Position numbers and translations under genes: made by a program. Below the pieces are notes generated by a model, which searched no databases, was not told where the DNA came from, and saw only the letters and a program-made list of their open reading frames with translations. This document shows, piece by piece, positions 8,839 to 17,242 of a stretch of DNA of 57,693 nucleotides. The stretch is from Candidatus Epulonipiscium sp. (lineage in GTDB: Bacteria; Bacillota; Clostridia; Lachnospirales; JAAYNZ01). Where the stretch lies: assembly GCA_012799415.1 (NCBI GenBank), contig JAAZLH010000054.1, positions 1 to 57,693 on the forward strand, read 5' to 3'. Each line of letters starts with the position of its first letter. Position 1 is the stretch's first letter.

Positions 8839-9786
8839 TTTTAAGAAGCTTAAACATATTTCATTAACCACACTAGATGCTTCTGCATGAGGAAGTAGAC
8901 GTGTGCGAGGAATGATGGCTGATTGGAGATGAGGCCTAAGTTCTTGAAAGTGTTGTAAATTTTCAAGTGGAAGAATTTTAGCTTCTTCTCCCCAAATAAC
9001 AAGAATAGGATTTTCAAGCTCCTGAAAGGCATTAGAAATATCTACATTCATAAAGTCACCAATAAAAGATGCAATGGCGTATCTACCACTGGGGCCGCCA
9101 AAATGAGCTGCATCATAATACTTTTGAATAACTTTTTTTGTTACGTTCCTAGGGAAATAATAAGCATGTTTACATAAAAAAGATTTACAGTTTAAGTGAG
9201 AACTGATACAATTATAAATAATAGTACCAAAGAATGGAGCCTCAATCCCTCTACGAAGGATTCTTTTTATTTTTGTAGGGTATTTTGCTAATTGGTGGAC
9301 TCCAGCAGGTACAAAAAATATCAACTTTTTAAATAAATAAGGATATTGTTGACAAGCCATTGTAACGAAAGAGCAGGATAGGGAGCTGGCCATTACATCT
9401 GTAGGTTCTTGAATGATATCTTGGATAAAATCGCGGATTAGTTGGGTGTACAAAAAGGCTGTATAAGTCATTTTAGGTTTATCAGAATACCCGAATCCTA
9501 GTAAGTCAATGGTATAAACACAATAATGTTTTTTTAGTTCTTTTATATTTCGATGCCACTCAAAGGATGAATTGCCGGCCCCAATTCCATGTATAAGGAG
9601 GATAGGTTTTCCGGTTCCTTGAACTGTATAATGAATCTTTCCCCATTTCCAATGATAGTAACGAAAAGTATGGGTCTCTGATTTTTTCTTTATATTTGTT
9701 TTCCAAAATAGCCAGCGATTATAAAATGTAATCAATAAAAGGGACAGCATGGAGAAAAGCCATTTGTTTTTATTTTTTTGTTCCAT
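8827..9786 (-). CDS. Alpha/beta-fold hydrolase
   Basis: A protein of 319 residues with an N-terminal hydrophobic stretch (WLFSMLSLLLITFYNRWLFW, residues 9-28) that is probably a membrane anchor, followed by an alpha/beta hydrolase domain. The HGIGAG oxyanion motif is near residue 66, and DLLGFGYSDKP follows. The nucleophile-elbow position reads MASSLSCSF, so the serine lies in an S-x-S-x-S context rather than the usual G-x-S-x-G. A late histidine (LLPHAEAS) could complete the triad. The substrate is unknown. It is monocistronic and opposite to its neighbours. Confidence 0.8.
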   Translation of the reverse strand: MEQKNKNKWLFSMLSLLLITFYNRWLFWKTNIKKKSETHTFRYYHWKWGKIHYTVQGTGKPILLIHGIGAGNSSFEWHRNIKELKKHYCVYTIDLLGFGYSDKPKMTYTAFLYTQLIRDFIQDIIQEPTDVMASSLSCSFVTMACQQYPYLFKKLIFFVPAGVHQLAKYPTKIKRILRRGIEAPFFGTIIYNCISSHLNCKSFLCKHAYYFPRNVTKKVIQKYYDAAHFGGPSGRYAIASFIGDFMNVDISNAFQELENPILVIWGEEAKILPLENLQHFQELRPHLQSAIIPRTRLLPHAEASSVVNEICLSFLKQEK

Positions 9787-10009
9787 ATACTCACTCCTAT
9801 TCGAATAATAAAAAGCAGGTTCTTTCTTTTATTATGACGTATCTCTTTGTATTTATCAACCTATTTACATATTTTTTGTGGACTAAGGAAATTTATCTTA
9901 CTCATAACTCAATAATTTTCTTAGATTCCTTAAAAGTCTGCATTATTTTCATTTTTATGGTATATTTGTAGTAATAAGTTTTACATCATATTAAGGGAGT
10001 TAAAAGTAA

Positions 10010-11176
10010 ATGTCGATAAAAAAGTTGGATATAAAGCAATTAGATCATATCATTAAAAATGCCATTCAGAGCATTGAAGAGAGTCAAAGTCAAATCTTTG
10101 ATATTCAAGAATACGCGGAAAAGGAACATAAACAAATAGAAAAGGAGATTGAAAAATTAAAGTTTCAAATTCTAAATACGCTAGAATTAAGTGATGAATA
10201 TCAAAGAAAATTAAGACTTAGTAAAATGCATTTACTAAAAATAAATAAAAATCATGGGGAATATACAGAACAAGAAATGAAAGAGGCTTATGAAGATGCA
10301 GATTATTATCGAGTTCAATTAGCTATTTATCAAGAAAGAGAGCAAATGTTAATACAAAAAAGAAATGGGATGGAAATACAATTGATATCCCTTAGTAAGA
10401 TCACCCAAAAGGCTCAGCATTTAAATCAAAATGTTGGAATTGCTATGGATATATTAACAGGTGATTTGAAAAATATTGCTAATCATATAGGAGATTTATA
10501 TACTTCACAATTACTAGGCATGAAAATTCTTCATGCCCAAGAAGAAGAAAGACAAAGAATTTCACGAGAAATTCACGATGGACCAGCCCAATCAATGTCC
10601 CATATATTGCTTAAATCTGAACTTTGCTTAAAGCTATTAGATAAAGATACAGATCAGACAAAAGAAGAATTAACAGAGCTGAGGGACATGATTAAATTTA
10701 ATATGGAGGATATTCGAAGAATTATTTATGATTTACGTCCTATGATATTAGACGATTTAGGTTTAATACCTGCTTTAGAGAGGCATATTGAACAGGTACA
10801 AGAAGAATCGGGTCTTGATATTTCTTTTGAAGGGGAAGTTTCAGCGTTTAAATTAGCGCCAGATATAGGCTTAACTTTATTTCGAGTAACACAAGAGGCA
10901 TTACGAAATATTGTTAAACATGCAAAGGCAACAAAGGTAGAGGTTCGTCTTTCTTTTTTAAAGGATTATATTGAACTTTTTATTAAAGATGATGGGGTAG
11001 GGTTCAATATGGCAGAAATAGAATCTAGACAAGGGGAACATGCAGGTTTTGGAATATCTGCCATGAGGGAAAGAGTGATGTTGCTACAAGGGAAGTTTGA
11101 GATCCGCTCTCAGATAGGAGGCGGCACACGTTGCTATGCCACAATCCCACTTCATATTGGACAAGAGGAGGAGTAA
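10010..11176 (+). CDS. DegS-like sensor histidine kinase
   Basis: A cytoplasmic histidine kinase of 388 residues with no membrane segment, as in Bacillus DegS. The first 180 residues are a long coiled coil (ESQSQIFDIQEYAEKEHKQI and onward). The HisKA_3 dimerisation helix carries the phospho-accepting histidine in RQRISREIHDGPAQSMSHIL near residue 190. The HATPase domain follows (TLFRVTQEALRNIVKHAKAT, DDGVGFNM, GFGISAMRERV). Its stop is two bases from the start of the response regulator, so the pair is one operon. The signal is unknown. Confidence 0.9.
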   Translation: MSIKKLDIKQLDHIIKNAIQSIEESQSQIFDIQEYAEKEHKQIEKEIEKLKFQILNTLELSDEYQRKLRLSKMHLLKINKNHGEYTEQEMKEAYEDADYYRVQLAIYQEREQMLIQKRNGMEIQLISLSKITQKAQHLNQNVGIAMDILTGDLKNIANHIGDLYTSQLLGMKILHAQEEERQRISREIHDGPAQSMSHILLKSELCLKLLDKDTDQTKEELTELRDMIKFNMEDIRRIIYDLRPMILDDLGLIPALERHIEQVQEESGLDISFEGEVSAFKLAPDIGLTLFRVTQEALRNIVKHAKATKVEVRLSFLKDYIELFIKDDGVGFNMAEIESRQGEHAGFGISAMRERVMLLQGKFEIRSQIGGGTRCYATIPLHIGQEEE

Positions 11177-11178
11177 GT

Positions 11179-11838
11179 ATGATTCAAGTAGTATTAATTG
11201 ATGATCATTCTATGGTAAGAGAAGGATTAAAGCAACTTATTGAATTAGAGGGAGATATTCAAGTAGTAGGGGAAGCTAATGATGGAGAAGAGGGTATTAA
11301 AAAGGTTTTAGCAATGAAGCCTGATATTGTACTGATGGATATCAATATGCCTAAAATGAATGGGATAGAGGCAGCGATACAGCTGAAAGAGGCCAATAGT
11401 AGCACAAAGATTATTATATTAACCTTACATAACGAATTAGAATATTTAAAAAAGACATTGAATATAGGAGTTCATGGATATGTATTAAAAGATGCAGGAT
11501 CAGATATTTTAATTGAAGCGATTCGAGCTGTTTATGAAGGCGAAAAATATGTGCAGTCTTATATGGCAGAGCAATTAAATCAAAAGGTTAAAGAAAAGGA
11601 TAGTGAGAAATTGACCTCATCTCCTATAGGAGAAAAGGAAGGATTAACAAAAAGAGAGATCCAAGTATTAAAATTAATTGCAGAAGGGTTATTAAATAAA
11701 GAAATAGGCTATGAACTTTGTATTAGTGAAAAAACTGTTAAAAACCACATATCAAATATTTTTAAAAAGCTAGATGTTAATGACCGTACCCAGGCAGCAG
11801 TTTATGCTATTAAGCATCATATTATAGAATTATATTAA
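11179..11838 (+). CDS. DegU-like NarL/LuxR-type response regulator
   Basis: A response regulator of 219 residues. The receiver domain has the acidic pair in VVLIDDHSMVREGL, the phosphoacceptor aspartate in PDIVLMDINMPKMNG near residue 54, and the conserved lysine in GYVLKDA. A LuxR-type helix-turn-helix closes the protein (LTKREIQVLKLIAEGLLNKE, then SEKTVKNHISNIFKKLDV). The frame is open upstream into the kinase gene, but the ATG at 11179 with AGGAGGAGTAAGT before it gives the normal receiver N-terminus. It is probably phosphorylated by the kinase just upstream. Confidence 0.92.
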   Translation: MIQVVLIDDHSMVREGLKQLIELEGDIQVVGEANDGEEGIKKVLAMKPDIVLMDINMPKMNGIEAAIQLKEANSSTKIIILTLHNELEYLKKTLNIGVHGYVLKDAGSDILIEAIRAVYEGEKYVQSYMAEQLNQKVKEKDSEKLTSSPIGEKEGLTKREIQVLKLIAEGLLNKEIGYELCISEKTVKNHISNIFKKLDVNDRTQAAVYAIKHHIIELY

Positions 11839-11870
11839 ACAACGATGATTTTATCATCGTTGTTTTTTTA
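11839..11870 (+). terminator. Terminator after the degS-degU-like operon
   Basis: AACAACGATGAT pairs with ATCATCGTTGTT across a TTT loop and is followed by a T-run. It starts directly after the response-regulator stop codon. Confidence 0.92.
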
Positions 11871-11950
11871 GAACTAGGCAAGTTATTTTACTTGTAAGAG
11901 ATCAAACTTTCCCAGTTTACTTGAGAACCTGTATCTTTGTACTCTTCTTG
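11871..11950 (+). repeat. Dispersed intergenic repeat
   Basis: A copy of the roughly 80-bp family: CAAGT/ACTTG hairpin, then GATCAAACTTTCCCAGTTT (an AAACT/AGTTT hairpin), ACTTGAGAAC, a variable GTA/TAC hairpin, and a CTTCTTG end. It lies between the terminator of the two-component operon and a small membrane protein gene. Confidence 0.7.
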
Positions 11951-11999
11951 AGAATAATTTTAATGCATTCTTACATATAATCATAACAATGAAGATCTT

Positions 12000-12233
12000 T
12001 TGAAAATGGAAATGGGGATGGATATGCAGGATTTTTTTACCCTAATGATACAAATTTTAGCCATTGCCGCATTTCAAGTTATTTTAGAGGGAATATTAGA
12101 GCAATGGGGCAAATCACAAATTACCAAGCTTACAAATATAGCTTGCTATCTAGGCAGCCTCTATGTTCTATGGCAATTTTTTGAGAATCATTTATTAAAA
12201 GACTTTCAGTCTTTTTTTCGAATGTTTCCGTAA
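12000..12233 (+). CDS. Small membrane protein of unknown function
   Basis: A frame of up to 77 residues with two hydrophobic helices (FFTLMIQILAIAAFQVILEG and IACYLGSLYVLWQFF). No family was recognised. The start is uncertain: TTG at 12000, ATG at 12006 or ATG at 12018, the last two being preceded only by weak purine-rich sequence. Upstream lies a dispersed repeat and an AT-rich stretch with TATAAT near 11979. The gene is alone between two promoters. The hydrophobic pattern and absence of a competing frame suggest it is real. Confidence 0.55.
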   Translation: MKMEMGMDMQDFFTLMIQILAIAAFQVILEGILEQWGKSQITKLTNIACYLGSLYVLWQFFENHLLKDFQSFFRMFP

Positions 12234-12320
12234 GGTTTTTTTGTCTAACTGAGAGTTTAGTAGTTAATTTATAGTAGGGGAACTCTTAACTAGTAAGGCT
12301 AAAGTAGGACTTTCGCTCTC

Positions 12321-12349
12321 TTGTAAAAGGTGAGATGCGATGGTATACT
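12321..12349 (+). promoter_or_regulatory. Promoter of the GH13-fold gene
   Basis: TTGTAA (12321-12326) and TATACT (12344-12349) are separated by 17 bp, and the start codon is 26 bp further on, giving a short leader with the strong AGGTGAGGGGGG site. Confidence 0.6.
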
Positions 12350-12374
12350 TTGGATAAGGTGAGGGGGGAAACAA

Positions 12375-14498
12375 ATGGAAGTTATATTATGGATTATTAT
12401 TATAATGATTATAGTAAGTTTAATTTATATTATTGTAGCGGATAAAAGTCCGGTAGACCAATTAATTTCAGATGCTATTTTTTCAGATGAATCACCGAAT
12501 TTTCGTGAACCTTTTCAACCTACATCTCAGGAAGATGTACGGGTTTGGCTTAGAACTGCCCGTAAAAATGTAGATCAGGTCATTTTACATTTAGATGGAG
12601 CCTTCCAAGAAATGAAGATACAGCGATCGGATCATTATTTTGATTATTATTTGGGCATCATTCCCCAAAGTGAAACTAAAACTCACTATTACTTTCAAGT
12701 AAATAGAAAAAATAAAACTATATATTATACAAAAGAAGGAATACAGCATCAACCACCTACTTCAGCAAAAGATGTCTTATTTACAGTTATTCCAAATAGC
12801 AATGTACCGTCATGGATGGTAGGAGGTATTTTTTACCAGTTAGATGTAGATCGATTTTATAATGGCAATGAAAAAAATGATGTAGTAAATAAAGAATATA
12901 TTTATCAAGGACAATATGCGACTAAGGCGGAAAGTTGGTATGAGTATCCAAGTACTAGTAGCCAAAGCGAATTTTATGGAGGGGATCTGCAAGGAGTAAA
13001 ACAAAAGCTCCATTATTTACAAAGTCTTGGTGTAGACGTTATTTCTTTAAGTCCCATTTTTATTTCTCCATCAAGCCATAAAGATGATACCCAAAATTTT
13101 TTATATGTTGATCCACATTATGGAGAAATCCTCTCTGATGGTGGACAAACAGTAGATGATAAAGATCAATCCACTGTTTATGCAGAAAAATATATGGAGC
13201 GTGTAGCGAATAAAGATAACCTAAAAGCTAGTAACCAGCTATTATCAAATTTAATTGAGGAAATTCATCAACTGGGGATGAAAATCATATTAGAGGGTAA
13301 TTTTTCCTATTGTAGTTCTTTTCATGCATGGTTAGATGAACCAGGTTTTTATAAAAAGATAGATGGAATAGGGGCTTATTATGAGCAAAATAGTTTATAT
13401 AGGGATTATTTTTATTGGAAAAACAAAAAAGGGTGGCCCAATAATTTATCCTATGAGAAATGGAAAAATAAAAAGGAATATGCTAAATTAAATTATGAAG
13501 GATCTTCTGCCCTTTATGCTACCATGTTACAAGTGGGTTCTAAGTGGGTAGGGATGCCTCACCGAGCAGATGGGTGGAAGGTAGTAAAATCACGAGAACT
13601 AGGGGCCAATGCTACAACAAGAAAACATTTTTGGGGGCATTTTAGGGATCAAGTAAAATCTACGAATCCTCAAGCAGTTATTATAGCAGAAGGAGATCAT
13701 CCTAAAGATTTTGGAAAAGGAGGAAAATGGGATTCAGTTACAAATATGGCGGGGTTTTTAGAGCCAATATCTTATTTTCTCACAGGTATGAGTACTACAA
13801 GTAATATTTTTGATCAAAATAGATTGGGTAATGCAGCTGCCTTTATTAAAGAGGTAGAAAAACAAAGATTACGATTTCCGGATGTATCCTATTGGACGGC
13901 CTTTAATCCCATATCTTATCGTGGAAGTTCTCGTTTTTTAACACGTACCAATCAGCAGTTAGGTAATGTGAATAATAGATCCCAGGACACTGCGGATACA
14001 GGTATCAACACTCAGGTATATAAACAAGCGGTGATGATGATGATGACCTGGACAGGATGCCCTGCTATTTATTATGGAGATGAAGCAGGTGTCTGTGGTT
14101 GGGCAGGGACAGATAGTAGAAGAACATATCCTTGGGAACGTGAAATTGATGAATTGATAGAGTACCATAAAGACTTAATCAAATTACGTAGACGGTTCCC
14201 TTCTTTAAAAAAAGGTTCCTTTTTATTTTTATATGGAGGATTAGGTGTGGTTGCCTATGCACGTTGGCTAGAAGAAGAGGTGGTCGTAGTCGTTATCAAT
14301 CGCAGTTTGGAAGATAAAATTGTCCAACTACCTCTTTGGTTAGCTCAAGTTAGAAATGGTCATACTATGAAAGAAATTATGGATATTGGATCGCCGGTAC
14401 CAGTAACAATAGATACAGAAGAAACAAAGTTAATGGTTCAAAAAGGAATGATATCGATCCATATGCCAGGCCTTGGTGGAAAGATCTTTTCTACGTAA
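12375..14498 (+). CDS. Membrane-anchored GH13 (alpha-amylase family) protein, probable pseudoenzyme
   Basis: A 707-residue protein. Residues 1-21 form one hydrophobic anchor. Residues 50-120 look like the N-terminal CBM34-type domain of neopullulanases. A GH13 barrel follows: GGIFYQLDVDRFYNG, FYGGDLQGVKQKLHYLQSLG, and at the C-terminal end CPAIYYGDEAGVCGW. The four catalytic regions align clearly, but key residues are changed. Region I reads ILEGNFSYC: Asp is Glu307 and His is Tyr312. Region II reads DGWKVVKS: Arg is Lys402 and the nucleophile Asp is Val404. Region III keeps the acid/base Glu439 (IIAEGDH). Region IV reads FNPISYRGSSRFLT: His-Asp is Arg516-Gly517. Ordinary GH13 hydrolysis is therefore unlikely; binding or scaffolding is an inference. 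Topology around the single helix decides the side on which it acts. Confidence 0.85.
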   Translation: MEVILWIIIIMIIVSLIYIIVADKSPVDQLISDAIFSDESPNFREPFQPTSQEDVRVWLRTARKNVDQVILHLDGAFQEMKIQRSDHYFDYYLGIIPQSETKTHYYFQVNRKNKTIYYTKEGIQHQPPTSAKDVLFTVIPNSNVPSWMVGGIFYQLDVDRFYNGNEKNDVVNKEYIYQGQYATKAESWYEYPSTSSQSEFYGGDLQGVKQKLHYLQSLGVDVISLSPIFISPSSHKDDTQNFLYVDPHYGEILSDGGQTVDDKDQSTVYAEKYMERVANKDNLKASNQLLSNLIEEIHQLGMKIILEGNFSYCSSFHAWLDEPGFYKKIDGIGAYYEQNSLYRDYFYWKNKKGWPNNLSYEKWKNKKEYAKLNYEGSSALYATMLQVGSKWVGMPHRADGWKVVKSRELGANATTRKHFWGHFRDQVKSTNPQAVIIAEGDHPKDFGKGGKWDSVTNMAGFLEPISYFLTGMSTTSNIFDQNRLGNAAAFIKEVEKQRLRFPDVSYWTAFNPISYRGSSRFLTRTNQQLGNVNNRSQDTADTGINTQVYKQAVMMMMTWTGCPAIYYGDEAGVCGWAGTDSRRTYPWEREIDELIEYHKDLIKLRRRFPSLKKGSFLFLYGGLGVVAYARWLEEEVVVVVINRSLEDKIVQLPLWLAQVRNGHTMKEIMDIGSPVPVTIDTEETKLMVQKGMISIHMPGLGGKIFST

Positions 14499-14531
14499 AA
14501 ATCATATCTATACAATAACTTATTTAAAAAG

Positions 14532-14560
14532 TAGACAAAAGATAAATGATTTTGTATAAT
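14532..14560 (+). promoter_or_regulatory. Promoter of the folT transcription unit
   Basis: TAGACA (14532-14537) and TATAAT (14555-14560) are separated by 17 bp. Transcription would start just before the THF riboswitch. Confidence 0.8.
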
Positions 14561-14572
14561 ACCTTTATAGTA

Positions 14573-14674
14573 GTAATAGAGTAAATATTGTGCGTTAAGT
14601 GTTAGGGGATGGGAGGTTGCCCCTAAACGAAAAAGAAAAATTTCTTTGCGATACAATATTGCTGCCGCTGTTAC
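14573..14674 (+). ncRNA. Tetrahydrofolate (THF) riboswitch
   Basis: The leader matches the THF aptamer class: GAGTAAATATTG, then the conserved GTGCGTTAAGTG, TGGGAGGT, ACGAA and GCGATAC, then ATATTGCTGCCGCTG. The closing stem pairs GTAATAG (14573-14579) with CTGTTAC (14668-14674). THF riboswitches sense reduced folates and regulate folate uptake or synthesis genes, which agrees with the folate-type ECF S component downstream. Confidence 0.9.
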
Positions 14675-14675
14675 G

Positions 14676-14757
14676 TTAAAGGGCAATTAATTTATAGAGA
14701 GAACCCTCTTTCTTTTTTGCTACCCTTTAATGTACAGGGAAAAAAAGATAGGAGGGT
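14676..14757 (+). promoter_or_regulatory. folT: Expression platform of the THF riboswitch
   Basis: ACCCTCTTTCTTTTTT (14703-14718) can pair with AAAAAAGATAGGAGGGT, which contains the folT ribosome binding site (about 14741-14757). A competing pair is TTAAAGGG just after the aptamer (from about 14675) with CCCTTTAA near 14723. The pairings are visible; the switching mode, probably control of translation, is inferred. Confidence 0.6.
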
Positions 14758-14764
14758 ATTGTAA

Positions 14765-15484
14765 ATGTTTAAAAAGACGAAAGAAATGAAAGAAGTACAG
14801 AAAATTGTTCAAACAGGTTTGTTATTAAGTATTGCATTAGTCGTTCGTACATTCAGCTATATGCTTTATATCGGGGGGGCTCCTGCAATTCGTATTAGTT
14901 TTGCAGGGCCCTTTTCCAGATTGCCAGCTATTTTATTTGGTCCATTATATGGGGGGATCACATCTGGGTTACTTGATATTCTGGGCTTTCTTTTAAAGCC
15001 AGAAGGTGGTTATATTCCTTGGTTTACTTTATCTGCCATAGCTGGTGGTGTAATAGTAGCTCTTGTGTGGCAAGGAATCCAAGGTATAAGGGAGCAAAAG
15101 TTACAGAAAATTCTATTGGGTGTATTTATAGCCCTAGGCTTTGCTGGCTTGATTAATCATATTATTGGGGGTTCTACTTATGGCTTGTTGTGGATATCCC
15201 TTATAGGACTTATATTTTTGGCAACGGATTTTTATTTTTCTAAAAAATTGACAGATAAGCAAGTTCACAATTATTTTTTAAAATTAGTAATGTCTTTAGG
15301 AATAGGTGGAATTGCTGTTACAACAGTAAATACCTATTTTTTAAAACTTTTTATTCCAGCATTATCTGAAAAAAGCTTTATGGTTTTATGGATCCCAAGA
15401 TTGGTTGAAGAAATTATTATTACGCTAATACAAGCTTATATAATGACTATTTTACTTCACATTTATCAAAAAATTGTAAAATAA
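14765..15484 (+). CDS. folT: Folate-type ECF transporter S component
   Basis: A 239-residue integral membrane protein with about six hydrophobic helices. The N-terminal part (GGAPAIRISFAGPFSRLPAI, LFGPLYGGITSGLLDILGF) matches ECF S components of the folate group. It would bind a folate outside the cell and use a shared ECF energising module (EcfT-EcfA-EcfA'), which is not encoded in this window. The THF riboswitch in its leader supports folate as substrate. The second half has extra helices (SLIGLIFLATDFYFSKKL). The ATG lies eight bases after GGAGGG. A second promoter was not seen before argS. Confidence 0.87.
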   Translation: MFKKTKEMKEVQKIVQTGLLLSIALVVRTFSYMLYIGGAPAIRISFAGPFSRLPAILFGPLYGGITSGLLDILGFLLKPEGGYIPWFTLSAIAGGVIVALVWQGIQGIREQKLQKILLGVFIALGFAGLINHIIGGSTYGLLWISLIGLIFLATDFYFSKKLTDKQVHNYFLKLVMSLGIGGIAVTTVNTYFLKLFIPALSEKSFMVLWIPRLVEEIIITLIQAYIMTILLHIYQKIVK

Positions 15485-15513
15485 TAAGGATTTTATTTGA
15501 AAGGGAAGATATT

Positions 15514-17217
15514 ATGGATTTAAAATATGAAATTAGTCAATTGCTGAAAGTAGCAATTCCAGAGCTCACACCAGAAGAGATTATGGATATACTTGAAGTG
15601 CCTGCAAAAGTAGAAATGGGAGACTACGCTTTTCCTTGTTTTCGATTAGCTAAAATATATCGTAAAGCACCTCCTCTAATTGCACAAGAACTGGTAGGAA
15701 AAATTCCAGCATCATCATTATTAAGAGAAATAACAGCTGTAGGTGGGTATATTAACTTTTTTATGAATCCTGTGCCTTTTGTTACTCATGTGCTTAGCAG
15801 TGTACTACGAGAAAAAGGCCAATATGGTTCTTCTACCCTTGGAGAAGGGAAAAATATTGTTATTGACTACTCAGCACCTAATATCGCAAAGCCCTTTCAT
15901 ATTGGTCACCTTCGCTCTACAGTTATTGGAAATTCTCTATATCAAATTCATCAATTTTTGGGTTATCATTGTGTAGGTATTAATCATTTAGGTGATTGGG
16001 GCACCCAATTTGGAAAATTAATTGTAGCTTATAAAAAGTGGGGAACAAAGGAAGAGGTAGAGAGTAAAGGTATAAAAGAGCTTATTCGTATCTACGTAAA
16101 GTTTCATGAAGAAGCAGAAAAAAACCCAGATTTAGATGAAGAAGCTCGAGAATGGTTCACTAAAATGGAGCAGGGAAATGAAGAGGCACTTGCTCTATGG
16201 GATTGGTTTAAGGTTATTAGTTTAAAAGAATTTGATCGTGTTTATGACTTATTAGATTTAAGTTTTGACTCCTATGCAGGGGAAAGTTTTTATAATGATA
16301 AAATGGATCCCATTATTGAAGAACTAAGAGAAAAAGGACTATTAGAACGAAGTGAAGGGGCAGAAATTATAGATCTTAGTGAAGAAAATATGCCTCCTTG
16401 TTTGATTACAAAAAAAGATGGAAGTACCCTATATGCTACTAGGGATATCACTGCTGCTATTTACCGAAAAAACACCTATAACTTCAATAAATGTATTTAT
16501 GTAACAGCTCTTGAACAAAACCTTCATTTTGCCCAATGGTTTGCTGTTATTAAAAAAATGGGTTATGAGTGGTATAATGAGCTGATTCATATTCCCTTTG
16601 GTATGGTTAGTATGGAGACAGGGAAGCTATCAACCCGAAAAGGCAATGTTGTTCTTTTAGAAGAAATACTAAATGAAGCCATTGAAAAAACAATGGAAAT
16701 TATAGAAGATAAAAACCCAAATTTAGAAAATAAAGAACAGGTAGCAAAAGAAGTAGGTATTGGTGCAGTTATTTTTAATGATCTTTATAACAATCGAATT
16801 AAAGATGTTATATTCTCTTGGGATAAAGTATTAAATTTTGATGGAGAAACAGGTCCTTATATTCAATACACTCATGCTCGAGCTTGTAGTGTTTTAAAAA
16901 GAGCAGATGTAGAGATAAAAGACAGTCAAGATCTTTCCTTTGATTTATTGGTAGACGAGGCATCTATTCAAGTTTGTAAATTGCTAGAAAAGTTCCCTGT
17001 TGTTATTCAAGAAGCAGCGGAGAAATTAGAACCTTCTTTAATATCTAGACATATCATGGATATTGCACAAGCTTTTAATAAGTTTTATCATGATTGTCCA
17101 ATCTTAACATCAGAAGAAAAAACAAAAGAGATAAGATTAGCTTTAGTTTATGCTGTTCAAACTGTATTATCTACAGGATTACATCTTTTAGGAATCAAAG
17201 CACCTACACAGATGTAA
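15514..17217 (+). CDS. argS: Arginine--tRNA ligase
   Basis: A class I aminoacyl-tRNA synthetase of 567 residues that charges tRNA-Arg. The N-terminal Arg-specific domain covers about residues 1-85. The HIGH motif occurs in APNIAKPFHIGHLRSTVIGN near residue 128. The KMSKS-like loop reads METGKLSTRKGNVV near residue 370, the usual variant in this enzyme. The C-terminal anticodon-binding domain ends LGIKAPTQM. Length is normal. It starts 29 bp after folT with AAGGGAAG upstream and may be co-transcribed with it. Confidence 0.96.
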   Translation: MDLKYEISQLLKVAIPELTPEEIMDILEVPAKVEMGDYAFPCFRLAKIYRKAPPLIAQELVGKIPASSLLREITAVGGYINFFMNPVPFVTHVLSSVLREKGQYGSSTLGEGKNIVIDYSAPNIAKPFHIGHLRSTVIGNSLYQIHQFLGYHCVGINHLGDWGTQFGKLIVAYKKWGTKEEVESKGIKELIRIYVKFHEEAEKNPDLDEEAREWFTKMEQGNEEALALWDWFKVISLKEFDRVYDLLDLSFDSYAGESFYNDKMDPIIEELREKGLLERSEGAEIIDLSEENMPPCLITKKDGSTLYATRDITAAIYRKNTYNFNKCIYVTALEQNLHFAQWFAVIKKMGYEWYNELIHIPFGMVSMETGKLSTRKGNVVLLEEILNEAIEKTMEIIEDKNPNLENKEQVAKEVGIGAVIFNDLYNNRIKDVIFSWDKVLNFDGETGPYIQYTHARACSVLKRADVEIKDSQDLSFDLLVDEASIQVCKLLEKFPVVIQEAAEKLEPSLISRHIMDIAQAFNKFYHDCPILTSEEKTKEIRLALVYAVQTVLSTGLHLLGIKAPTQM

Positions 17218-17242
17218 TTGAAATGAAAAGGGGAGGAAAAAT

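Noticed and set aside
14438..14686. Open frame on the - strand across the THF riboswitch
   Set aside because: It lies antisense to the end of the GH13-fold gene and the riboswitch, has no ribosome binding site and no resemblance to a family.
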